Assembly (NCBI RefSeq): GCF_029227915.1
Contig: NC_079886.1
Coordinates: 20,996,501-21,056,500 of the forward strand
Length of the DNA stretch: 60,000 nucleotides
Reading direction: 5' to 3'
From: Hydractinia symbiolongicarpus
Lineage: Eukaryota > Cnidaria > Hydrozoa > Anthoathecata > Hydractiniidae
Under the pieces are notes generated by a model. The model had not been told where the DNA came from. It made no database searches and saw only the letters and a list, made by a program, of their open reading frames with translations. Shown piece by piece: positions 1-12,200 of the stretch (its first letter is position 1; each line of letters starts with the position of its first letter). The position numbers and the translations under genes were made by a program.

Positions 1-49
1 AGAGAAAGCTTTTAAATAGAGTGTCAATTAAATTTTAGTGGGCTGTGAG

Positions 50-545
50 AAAATAAAGGGGTGGATGAGTGGTTAGTTAAATGGTACAGTCTATATAAAG
101 CAAGGCTAGAAGTCGTGTTGAGATTAATCATTTAACACGGAGTTCAGAACAGGTTTTTCATGGGAGTAATTGTATGCAAATGATTTGGTTCTCATGGAAG
201 AATTAGTTGGAAAGTTTAATAGTGGAAGAAGGGAATGGAAGAGAAGGCATTAAGAGTGAATGCAGTAAAGTCTAAAGTCATGATTAATACCCATTAAACC
301 AAATATGACCTTGAAGTTGGAAAGTTGCCTTGTGAAGTTTGCAGGAAAGCGCTTAGAAGTATTTCATTTCAACAGACTTAAGCATTAGATGTATACATAA
401 GAAGTGCAGTGGTATTGGAGGAAGGTTGAGAGCTGACATTCAGTTTGTACGTATCCTGTTACTTAGGTGATATGTTGGGTACTGAAGGGGTTTTGGAAGA
501 AGTGTTACTTGTAGGATAGGTATGCCTGAAAAAACTTACTTCCTT
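50..545 (+). mobile_element. Decayed non-LTR retrotransposon, reverse transcriptase part
   Basis: Short stretches in shifting plus-strand frames resemble the region around the catalytic box of a LINE reverse transcriptase. At about 195-290 a segment reads EELVGKFNSGRREWKR and, after a frame change, a stretch like LRVNAVKSKVM; this is the usual context just after the YADD box of such elements. There is no open frame, so the copy is dead. It continues at 1160-1695 after an inserted minisatellite. The family (RTE- or CR1-like) cannot be fixed by eye. Confidence 0.55.
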
Positions 546-562
546 TGTTGAATAGCAGAGTC

Positions 563-1174
563 ACTCTGTGACCTTTGTGCATTGTACAATCCTATTTTGT
601 GTTTTTTAAAACAAATTACGGCAATTTTTTGCTTTTTATGATCCTGTTTCGATGATTTTTAAACACTACTGCAATCTTTTCACTTTCTATGATTCCCTTT
701 TGAATGTTTACAAACGATCTATGGGGATCTTTTTGTTTCCAGTGACCATGGTTTTACTGTTTTAAAATGATTTACAACAATCTTTTCGCTTTCTACAATC
801 TCTTTTTGATGGATTTAAATGATCTTTGCCTTTTCTATAATCTCGTTTTGATGGTATTAAATGATCTATCGCCATCTCGCTTTTACCATCTCATTTTGAT
901 GATTTTTTAAACGAGCTGCAGCAATTTTTTTGCTTCCTTTGATACTGTTTTAATAAAATTTAAATGATACATGTTGCAAATTTGTAGCTTTGTTCCATGC
1001 TATTTTGAGGGTTTTAAAATAATCTTCAGTGATGTTAGGACGATATTTAAACGATCTATGCGATATTTTTGCTTCTTGCGTTCCTGTTTTGTTGGATTTT
1101 ACATGATCTACCACAATGTTTTTGCTTCCAGAAATCTTGTTTGCTATTTTATGTACATAAAAAAGTTCAGAGAG
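563..1174. repeat. Degenerate minisatellite, about 11 units of 50-55 bp
   Basis: Units follow a pattern of gcaatcttttt-gctttc-(t)atgatc-ctgttttgatg-tttaaa-gatcta and are strongly diverged from each other. The array lies inside the LINE remnant and is bounded by 27-bp near-identical direct repeats at 536-562 and 1175-1201 (one mismatch). The small open frame over 971-1140 is a by-product of the repeat. Confidence 0.65.
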
Positions 1175-1695
1175 TTACTTCCTTTGTTGACTAGCAGAGT
1201 CTTGTCAATTGAGGTAAAAGATAGGTTGTATGAGCCCTGTGTAAGAAGTGTTATGTTGTAAGGTAGTGAGACATGGGCAGTGCAGCAGGAAAATTTTGAC
1301 CGTTTAGAAAGGAATGATATGAGAATGGGTAGGTGGATGTGTAACGTCAGTCTGAGAGACAGAAAGAGTTTAGATGAGCTAAGAAGCAGGCTAAGTATCC
1401 GTAGAATTGAAGATGTTATCCGGATAAGAAGATTGAATTGGCTGGGGGACTTGGAAAGAATGGAGGAGGGTACTTGGGTAAGAAAGTGTAGAGACTTGAT
1501 AGTTCTTGGGGCAAAGCCCAGAGGCAGACCGAGAAAGACTTGGCAGGAGGTTATGAGGACAGACTTGATACAGAGGAAGTTGAGTTTAGATCTAACACAA
1601 TCTAGATCAGATTGGAAGAGGGTCATTAATATATCCCGTCCAACCCATGCTAGCATGGAAAACTGATGTTAAGCCGAGAATGATGATGATAAATC
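1160..1695 (+). mobile_element. Decayed non-LTR retrotransposon, C-terminal end
   Basis: The frame reads RVLSIEVKDRLYEPCVRSVM, a stop codon at 1259-1261, then GSETWAV, RLERNDMRMGRWMCNVSL, WLGDLERMEEGTWVRKCRDL and GRPRKTWQEV. This order is typical of the thumb and C-terminus of LINE reverse transcriptases, where the family usually has YGSETW; here the Tyr codon is a stop. The remainder of the frame is open for 135 codons to 1666, so decay is modest here. The element ends in a gatgatgat-type tail near 1690, a common LINE 3' end. Confidence 0.8.
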
Positions 1696-3049
1696 GATAA
1701 TTAAATTTCTTTAGAAATTGGCGATGTGTGATAAACCATGCGTGATACACATATTAGAAGCAATGTTGAAATGATTTCAACTGAAATGAATTTCATGAAG
1801 TGTCAAACTGAATTAATCTTAAGTTTGTGGAAACAATTGGGAAATAAATACTAAATGATTTTAAAGTGTTTAGAAAACGATTTTCAATTCAACAGAGAGA
1901 TATGAAACTATTTTGATTAAATTAAAAAACGAATTTGTTAGGATTTTTGTAAAAATATATTTTTTTAAGTTTGTTCAAAATCGTATAGAGATCGTTTCAA
2001 ATAAAATAATATACAAACTAAAGTGATTATTTTTTATGATCCCTAAAAGACGTATAAAACCTGACACATGAGTTTTTAGTCCCTGTATGTTGTCAATAAA
2101 ATTATCCTTATTGGTGACATATGGTTGTTTTATAAAAGTATTTCATAGCCATTCAGTGAAGGGAAAAGATGCATTTTTTTTCCTTCTACATCCTGCAAAA
2201 CATAATTATTTATAATGTCGGTTTAACATCAGTTACTGTAAACCAAAATTATGAAGATTTTTTTTGATATGCCAACCATTGAAGGCATATAAAGCAGTAT
2301 GTCCTTATACCTAATAATCCTTGCTTTTAGTGTGGCTAAAGGTTATGTACATGAAAAAACCTTTATTTCAAAAAAATGAAGTTAGTCTCTTCACGGCTAC
2401 ACAGGGGTTGACATTTTTTTTCCAGTGTACATTTCCATACCTTTTTTATTCATTTTTAAGGTATGTTAATGGCAATGCACTTAAATACACAGAACTCACT
2501 CATTTTTTATAAACCACCAAAAACTGCCACTGATAAAACCCATCCTTGTCACTAAAGTAACGAATCCATCAAATTTCCTCCTTCAACCACTTTAAGCCCA
2601 TGACCTAATCTGTGGCAGTTTTTCTGGTATTTAGTTTACGTTGTTTTATGAAATACAATGTTTTTGGTAAACCAGTAACTATAAATAGTTTATCATAACC
2701 TAATACAATTTGTTTTATTATAGAATTGTCTGTCTTGTTAGAAATAGGGAGCTTTATAAAAAAGTTGTTGTTTTGCTCTGAAGAAAAGTAGAACATCATG
2801 TTTTTCCTATGATTGTCCAGAGCGTCCACTATGTTATCAATTTTCATACCATTTGAGCAATAGCTGCTACCTGCATCGGAACCTTACATACCATTTCACT
2901 GTTTTTTGTTTGCTAGCAAATTTCAATAGACATCTTCTATATTGACTTGTTTACATCTAAAACTCAGCAATGCGCATCTGTTATTTTATTGTTTTGTTCT
3001 CCACATCTAATTAAGATAGATAGATAGATGTGCATATTTTACATGGCTA
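1696..3049. other. AT-rich non-coding stretch
   Basis: No exon with credible splice sites or recognisable protein was found on either strand. The small open frames at 2321-2512 (+) and 2605-2847 (-) have no recognisable motif and resemble chance frames in AT-rich DNA. Confidence 0.5.
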
Positions 3050-3362
3050 GCCTCACAAATAACGAGGGATATACCCTGTCTATTATTTCTAGGAGGGGCC
3101 ATGGCTTTGACGCGGAGTCCTGGAGTATTTAATGCTCTATTTTAGCTTAGCAAACTCAATTAAGGTCAGCGCTCTTCCAGACAACTCCCTGCAACATCCA
3201 ATGGCCCACATAGTGCGCCATCTTCCCAATTTCTCTCACATGGCTTGAGTTAACCCGGGGCTGTGGTAATATTCTATTGCCCATATTAATCGCCGTCAAG
3301 GGGAATCCAACCCCGGTCTCCCGCACAAAGTACGAGAGTGATAACAACTACACTATGGCGCC
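3050..3362 (-). mobile_element. tRNA-derived SINE (minus strand)
   Basis: Read on the minus strand from about 3362, the element starts GGCGCCATAGTGTAGTTGTT, a good A box, and about 45 bases on has GGGGTTGGATTCCCC, a B-box-like T-arm. This is the pol III promoter layout of a tRNA-headed SINE. It is clearly more GC-rich than its surroundings. The body includes GAGCATTAAATACTCCAGG, which resembles a segment of the other SINE at 17.4-17.7 kb. The open frame at 3156-3347 is incidental. Confidence 0.75.
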
Positions 3363-6177
3363 TTAAAAGTACGGCCCCAAGGCTTGTCAATTGTGATTTA
3401 TTATTATTATTTATGTTTTATTATTTCACCAATCTTGTTATTATTCGATCTCTCTCACACATACAAACAGTCTGCTCTTATGCTAGCTCAATTGAAGAGA
3501 CTGTTATAAAAGTTTGTTTTCATATTTTTTATTGAGTTTCAGAACATATGAATCTTGTTCATAAAAAATAATTTTAATTAAAATTATTTAAGAGTTGCTT
3601 TAGACAGTATATTTTATTATTTTATAATGCAGTTGGTCTTCTGTTGTTTTTTTTGCTTCATTAATTGTTAATTTCATAAATTTTATTAGAAATTTTGGGA
3701 TAATATTAGATTTATAAAAGGCGGGATTTCAGATGCAATTACAACATAAAAAAATCATTTATGAATAATAGAGTATTTATAAATTACTATGAGGTACATA
3801 AAAACTATTTAATATCTCAGGAAAATTCAAAATTCAAGCTTCATTGTTTTGTATTTTCCTGTGCCTGTTTATTAGTCCCTTATACTTGCTGATGTTTTTC
3901 ATCAATGACAATGATTTCCATTTAATTTTTAACTTATTTAAAATAGATTTATAAATATATAATAGATACATAAATATATAATATATAAATATAAAAAAAT
4001 CCTTATAGACTGGGATGTTTCCGATCCTTTTATCAGAAAATAAATGTTGTACTAATATTTTTTTCTGTATTAAAAATCTAATTCCAAAGAAGTTTAAGTC
4101 TAAAACACTACCATACATCATAAATAAAACATCACACCATTTCTTCTCCTTGAAGTTAAATTTCCCTAAATTTTGGTGCTATTTTAACCTGTTAGGAGCA
4201 GCTGCAGGAATGAGATTTGTTTGAAGGCTGCGCGTAGATGCTTTCTTTCACGACAACACCCAACATTTTCAATATCATATTACAGTTAGCTTTTACTGAA
4301 TGCTGATGTGCCAGATTAACAAAATAGACTGTGTCTCAGAAATTTCTGTGTACTCTCTTTAAATGAGTAATTTTTCCTTTTTGTAAACCTTAATAAGCTT
4401 AAAACATTTAATGAACCAAATGTTTTTCTTTAAAACAAGTTTTAACTGCTTATACATAACATTTTTTACATTAAAACTAAAATAAAACTGAAAAACTAGC
4501 TTGTTAGATATCTTTAAAATGTTTAAATTATTTGCTGTCTTTTTTAATTTGTAACTATTATGGACTTTGTTGCAACATACAGCTTTTAAAGTAATTACAA
4601 GTAATTACAAAAGTTTAGTGTCTTTGTATTAGTTCTTGTTCTCATATTAAATTAATACTGTTTTCCTACTCTTTGTCTAATTTTGCATGTTTTATTTATG
4701 AAATTTCAACAATTTTCTAGCTGGAAAATGTTGTGTGCAAAGATTTTATGATAAAAGATATCATCTTTATTTGTATTTTGTATGTTAAATAGAAAACTAA
4801 TGCGAAATCGTGCAGGCTGATATGATTGACTTTACAGAAAGAAATTGGCGATGTTGTTTGTTGCTGTTCTTAATTAATTCTTCTATATACATTGGATCAG
4901 CAGTTTTAAAATTTTGTTAAGCAATATATTTTCACAGTGGATAACTACATAATCAATAATTAAGAATATCTCTGGAACATGTCAGCATTGGCATGGAAAG
5001 AAGTTATAAAAAAAATCTGCAGAAACTTTCATAATTTGTTGATGTCATAAATGCAAAATGGTTTATACAACCACTACTATTACTGGCAATCAAACAAATC
5101 ATTCAGACTAACCATTTGTGATCAACATTTTTTTATATGAGAGTAATGTATAAAAAAAGAATCTTTGAAAAAAACATATTTAAAAAATTTCATGAATATA
5201 ATTTTTGTAAACTTTTCAACCTTTCCATGTTCCATTTACAACAAGTTTTCCTATTAGGCGCCAAAATACTCAAATTGTGGAATAACAAAAGATATTGGAA
5301 CCATTTGAAATTGTCTAATAAACAAATATGAGTCCAAGTAATATGTATTGTCTGTATTCAAATTGTTTTCAGTAATATGTTCACACTTGAATAAACTTTG
5401 TACTGATGTATTGTTTACAAGTTGGCAGGTAGGAGGGGTTTCATGCCAAACATGCTGCCCAGCGTTGAGTTGCATCTTTGCATGTTGTTGTGTTTAATAA
5501 TACTAAAACATAAACGTTTGTTTTCTGAAAAGTTTATTATTTTAATGCAGATTTTATTTATTGTATTTTGTTTAGTTCTTTTTTTAAAACTTGAATATAA
5601 AATATGCCATTTTAAGTTTAAAATAGTTGAAGCTATGTAATTTCAGAAAAGAATGTGATATATGATGCCTTTAAATAACCTTTAAAGCATTTTAATGTGT
5701 CTATCTCAGACATAATCCTGAATTTTTACTATTACATTGTATCAGTAGTATTTTTACATGTTCCTTTGTGATAATGTTATTACATCTGAGTCAATAGTCA
5801 GTTTTATCTTTGTTGTCAGTATTCCCGTTATGTACATAAATCGGTTATGTTGAAACACAAATAAGTGATGGTCATGCAAAGTTGGATCAAGTTTACATTC
5901 ACAATGGATTGCTTGTGTTGTTTTCACTGATGTCTTTCCCCAGAAATGTAAACAAAAAAATTGAATATTTTATTGAATAAATATGATATGCTTGTTTATC
6001 TTGTCAATTACGTAAACATGGTTTGTGTCATTTAGCGTTGGCCGTCTTGTTTTACAAGCAACTTTCTTGTAGTGTTATTTTAAATGTTTAACTGAGCAAC
6101 TTTGTTTTGTTTGCAATATCATTTTTATTTTAATTCTTTTTTTCAAACTAAATTATTGTTTACGTTGTTCTTTTTAG
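3363..6177. other. Upstream region of the HDAC gene, nothing recognised
   Basis: AT-rich sequence with no recognisable coding exon. The acceptor TTTTTAG at 6171-6177 just before the first coding exon means that at least one untranslated 5' exon of the HDAC gene should lie here or further upstream, but I cannot place it or its promoter. Confidence 0.4.
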
Positions 6178-6200
6178 GAAATAAATAAAGTCTCTGAAAA

Positions 6201-9200
6201 ATGAGTGCTTCAACTGCCCCAAATTCTTCTACAACTGAAACATCATCTTCATCATCACCATCAGATGCCACTTTCAAAGAGAAATTGGCAGAGTTACGGC
6301 AGCAGCAAGAAGAACAATACTTTAAGCTGACGCAGGTTACTTTGTCTTTATTCCTCTTTCCTCTGTTTTTACTCCACATGATTTTGATAAGGTTATAAAA
6401 ATTACTTTATTCTAAAAGAAACCAAAAAAAAGATAAATTTGTTCAAAGCATTTTTATAATATTACCATCAAAAAAATTTGATAAATATTTTATTAATCTT
6501 TAAAAAACTTTTATAATTTCTTAATGATTTTTTGTCTAAGGACCCATTAATATTGCTATTAAATTTTCTTTGTAGATTTCCAGAAATTTCAGATTTGCTC
6601 TTTCTAATTGCTTTGATCTATATTTTATAAGTTTATTTAATTCAGACAGATTTGTCTTGTTAAATCAAAATTAGTTACATAGTTTTCCTTACAAACAGAA
6701 TTCTTCTTTTATCTATCCCTAAAATGTAAAAATATATATTTAAAACTTTGATGTTATTCTGTGTTATCATGGTGACAACGAATTTTCGGCCTATTCTATA
6801 AAATAAACCAGTCCAAGGAGTGGTTAATTTTTGGGGCAATTTCAACCATCTGAAATGAACAGAATCTGAGTGGTTTAGTTGATTCTGAGGGCAATCTATA
6901 GGGTGAGAAAAAAAACTTCTGACAAAGGAGTACAGTAAAAAACAATTATATTGTACTATCAGCATATTGTATACAGTAAATCAAAATCAATCATTACTTA
7001 TTTGCACTTATCATTATTTGCAAATTGTGATCTTGCCGTTGTTAGTGTGCATGCTCAAGTTTTTTTGCATAAAATTCACTTAATTTTTTTCCATTTTCAC
7101 AACAGCAATACAAGGAACAGCAGGATATGCTAAAACAACAACAGCAACAAGAATTGAAGCAATATTACCAACGACAGATGATTTTAAATCCAAATCATAA
7201 AATTCCACCACCCACCAAAGAAATGCTCACTCAGAGCAATTATCGAAGCTATCATATGGAGGCTCCTAGAAAGGTAGGTGTTATTATTATATTGCTATAT
7301 ATTGTTAATATTATTATACTTGCATTTGTAGGCTGTTATATCCTTGCAGTGCTTTATTTCATCAGGTCGTAGTATCAAAATGCTTGTAACTACATCAGAA
7401 AAGAGAATACTGGTGTGTTGATAAAAATTCTTGATTCATATTGGATTCATATTTACTAAGTTGGGTGTGACGTAAACAAGTATGGTATGGGAGCTCAGGT
7501 ATGGGAGCATGCGATTAAAAAACAAAATCAAAATTGAATCGGAAAAAATATTTATTTAAATTACCAATGTAAAACACAACTTTGCTGACATCAGGCAGAC
7601 AACTACCATATCATGTTGGTTATTTTTTGTTGACATTAAATTAATTGAAGAAGAAAGGCTGTGCATGTATACAGATAATATGTTGAAGGTAGCAAGCCAT
7701 TTTTTTAAATGAGCACTCATTTAAAAAAAATCAATCTTGTCATTGCCTGATCAAAATTATAAAACAGAAAATTAGCACTGATTAATATAAAACAAAATCC
7801 TTTGGGGGTTCAATATTGTGGATTTTCAGAAACAAAAAGTATGTTTTGTTTACATATGATCACATATCACATTCATCTGTTAATTAAAACAATTTGTAAT
7901 GTATCTCAAATAAATGAATTTTTTCGCCTCTGATTACTTGTCAATCTGCCATTTGTATAGAAATTTGAGACCCCTTTTTTCTTCCCCAAAAACTCAAAAG
8001 CAATTCTTAGGTCTGGTTATTGTTTTGAGAATTAGAATAAGCAAATGTCAAATTAAATTGTGTTAATTATAGATCTATAGAACAAGTGTACAATACAGCA
8101 CTTATGAAAGTTTATTTTTAGTATGTTTATTTTAAAATAACATCCTATATAGATTTAACAATGGCTGCTTAGGTTTAATAAATAGAATTGTTTTATTTTT
8201 TGCCCAATATTTTTGTTTTGTTTAATTCAATGTTTAAACAAAAAGAGCCTATAGAATAAATTTTTGTTTGCTGCCAACCAAAACAACATAGTTGTGATTT
8301 CTTCAGTTTTGTGTTAGTTAATAAGTACAGACACAATAAAGTAATGTAATTTTATGTGCATAAGTTGGTGTTAATTAAAGTACAAGCTGTTAAATCTGTT
8401 GTGGTGTTCTTTTTTACTAATTTTTATTAATAAACTCTGGATTGGGTTTTTGAAGTTAGGTATTTGATATTGAATATTTAAAGTTGGGTATTTGATAGAC
8501 CTTGCTTACACATTACAAATACAAACAAAGCATTATGTGACATTGTATTGAGCATCTAAGTGATATTGCCTTTTAACCAGTGCTTTTGAACTTACAGCTT
8601 TTGTTACACATTTTTATGCACCTTGCTAGACCCAGGAATCCTTCATACTTTCTTAACATGATCACATAATCTTGTACATTATTTTGATGAGCGTTTTAAC
8701 CTCTAGACAATAAAGGGAACATATTAACAAATTTTTAATAAAAAATTAGTTATGGCAGGTCATTAATAACTTTTTGTCTTCCTAAGCAAGTGGATTTTTC
8801 TATGGAATATTCAACTGTTATTGTGGCATGACAAGTTTTACTTGTATTCTTGGTTTGTACCTATCTTTTTAACCCCTGATTTTATGTCAACTTGAAAGGT
8901 GTTGCAAAAAATTGAGACTTATAATAATAATAGTTGCAGTCCTCTGCATATAAACCTTGCACAAGATTAAGTATTGTTAGTATAACAAAGTCTATATAAC
9001 CAAGTTGAGCTTACCTAAAGTAATATTTTCAAAATAAATGTCAATCTTCTCCAGGAAGTCAACACACTAAAAAATAGAAAATCAAATGTTTTAACTACTA
9101 GTGATTTACTGCAACCTCAACTTTGCCTATTAATGGTTACTTATTTCAAATTGATTAGTTTTTCACATAGAGTGATACTCTGAAGTCGAACAAATTAAGG

Positions 9201-12200
9201 GGCAACACAAAAAACTGGGAGAAATAATACTATTGAAATTAAACAGGAATTGTATTGAGATAAATTTAGATATTAGTTCAACCTATTAATCATTTTCACT
9301 CTTATTTATGTTTGTTAATCACCTAACGGGGGTCATTATGTTTAGCAAGTTATTGTGTGAATCTAAAAATGGAACAGTGTTGTCAATTAAAATACTTAAT
9401 AACAAAAGGTTTTGCTTCATTAGTGGTAAAAAATGGCTAACACTTTTAAACGAGCTTGTTAAGAGAGTATCATAAAATGGTTTATTACAGCCTGTTCTTG
9501 TAGAAGCATCAACAATGTAATGATTGTGCAAAAAGATTTTGTTTGTTTATTGTTGTTACTTGTTGTTGTTATTGATTTCATATCTCACATTATAGTGTTT
9601 CAGATATCATTAATTCAAATTTTCTTAATTTGTTTTTAATTAGAGTGCTAAAGAGCTTTAGAGATAACATTTTTGTGCCTACGTGTAAATTTGGTGTTTC
9701 TTTTTACACTGTTTGTGTCAATCTCAAATTGATGTCACACATTAAATTCTTTATTTGAAGTCACCCAATGGCATTATGTAAAAGATTTACAATTTGCTAC
9801 ATTAAAGTTGATTTCTTGTGTGGAAGGTTTAAATATAATACTACTTTGCTGTGACGGGCGAATTCCTGTGGATTTTGCCACGAGCGTCTATCAGGCCCTG
9901 TGTTTGCCATGAGTCATGACAGAAAACTCTGTAATTAGATCAATACCTTTCTTTCTCAATTAATATGGTTAATATGGTAATATGGAAGATGACTTCTAAG
10001 ATAAACTGAACCGGTTTTAAAGAATGGTCCAAAGGGCAGTAAAATCTCACTACACAACCACATGCTTTACATATCTGTTTTTTGAATGTGTGCAAGGCAA
10101 AGAAATGATTTCATATTTAAAAACAACTATCAAAGGCAAATTTGATGTAAATTGATGTTATTTTTTAACAATCGAGGAGATGGTTAAATGATCAGCACAT
10201 CCAACATTAATACATGTGTTTGTATATGAGAGAAACATATGTTGTATAAGATCTAACGCATTACTTTTCCATGTGGTTTAGTTTTTAAAGGCTAAGTAAA
10301 AGAAAAGCAATGACAAATAAAGCCATAACACTTCTTTTAGTTCTTTGACTAATGTTTTGTAGTTGTTTTTAAAACTGCTTTGTCAGTTTTCTTTATGTAT
10401 ATATAAAGAATCTGCAATTTTTTTCAAGGAGAATGTTAAGAAGCTGTACTTTGATCCTTTACTTTTGTTTTTGTGACAGTAAAGTTTATTTTTAAACCCT
10501 TTGTTATCTTTTTATGCAGTCCTCTTCATTGCTAAATAATTAATTAGTTTAAGTTCTAAATATAGAAAAAAACTAAAAATAATAGTCAATATGAAACTGC
10601 AATCTTTATATTTCTCGATGATTTTATTCTATTGTGTGCAGAGAACCTAAAATTAATAAACTGTAATATTAAGCACTTGCAACAATTAGCAGGATTACTC
10701 ATCCACAAAATGTACAGCTTAGAAATCCTGTGTTAGAGATTAACATCTATTTTTAGTGTGATAAATTATTGATATTCCAATTAAATTTAAATTAACTTGT
10801 GTTATTATATTACTAACATATAAGAGTAAAAAACAAACATAATGCAATGGTTTTGACAGCATCAAAAACAAATCCAATAATGGTTCATATATTAAGCACA
10901 TTACCAGAAGAATACGAGACAAAGGTATACTGGAGTATATATTGTTTTCCAATCTTGTGTATATATATGTAATATATATTAGCAGATGCATGTACAGAAA
11001 AATCTTCTTCTTTTTTTGTTTTCTAAATGCCATGCACAATTTTTGTGTTTTGTTATAAGAAATATCCTCTGCATCTGCTTGCATGTGAGAGCTGAAGTAA
11101 AATCTCTCCCAATCTAATTTCGTTCCTGTTAGTAAGATCTTTATGTTTAAAAGTAACCCATATATCTAGAAAAAAGCTAACTAAAACAAACCAAAAAAAA
11201 TTACATCCAAGCCAGTTTCACTTCGATTACTTGTAAATAACCTCCAACTCAGCAAGTTTTAACTCTGTATTCACAAGTGTTGTGTTGTATTTTTATATGT
11301 TTGCCATCAATTCTAACTGACACTCTTATTTTGGTAATATTTGTGTTGCAAGACTAATTCGAAAAGACCTCTTCCTCAGATTGCTTGATTGCGACTTTGT
11401 GATGCACCCCTCTAAATTGACAGCTATTTTGGATACCAAAAACTCCTAATAAACGCCAACCCTCTATAAAACGCCAATAAACAGCCACCGTAAAAACAAA
11501 AAAACGCCCAGGTTTTCAGGTAAATTATTTAAACATGGATAATACTGATACAGGATAATTTTTTTTGGAATAATGTAAACCTATACCAATAATCATATTT
11601 AAACTCGTTAATCAAAAAAAAAATTATGTTGAAGTAAATAAACTTTACGTGCAAGGTTGCAAAATCTTGAGTGAGTAATATTAGCTTTACTGATTGCCTT
11701 GTGATATGGTTGCAGAACGTTATAGGCATAGTTGTTCCTTTTCGCATGTTGTTTAGGATAATCACATCTCTGTTTTTCTAAAAAAACTCTTATTTTAATC
11801 ACTTCAATCACCTGTTAGCTAAAATATATGCACTGATGCTTGAATCAGTCAAAAAAAAAAAGGTTGGCTTTGGTGTAATTATGTCATAATGCTTTTATAA
11901 CTTTACTTACTGGCTTAGGTTTTCTAATTCAAAAAATGGTGGACATGAAATGCTATTAGCCTACATGCTTTGTTGGCACATCGGCATTTGCCAAGTGCTG
12001 ACATGAATATGAAAGGTTGATTTTCTTTATGGATGCATTCTTATTAGGCGCTTTCTTGACACTCATTTTTTTTTATGCAGCATGAGCTTGGACCAGAAGA
12101 TAAAAATATTTCCATGTTGGAGGGTCCCACAGGTAATGCTTTGTTTTAATTCAAATGAAAATGTGAATTTTCGAAGTATCATTACATTAAATTACTAACA

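Noticed and set aside
3290-3362. A functional tRNA gene on the minus strand
   Set aside because: The head resembles a tRNA, but the acceptor stem does not close and it is fused to a SINE body.
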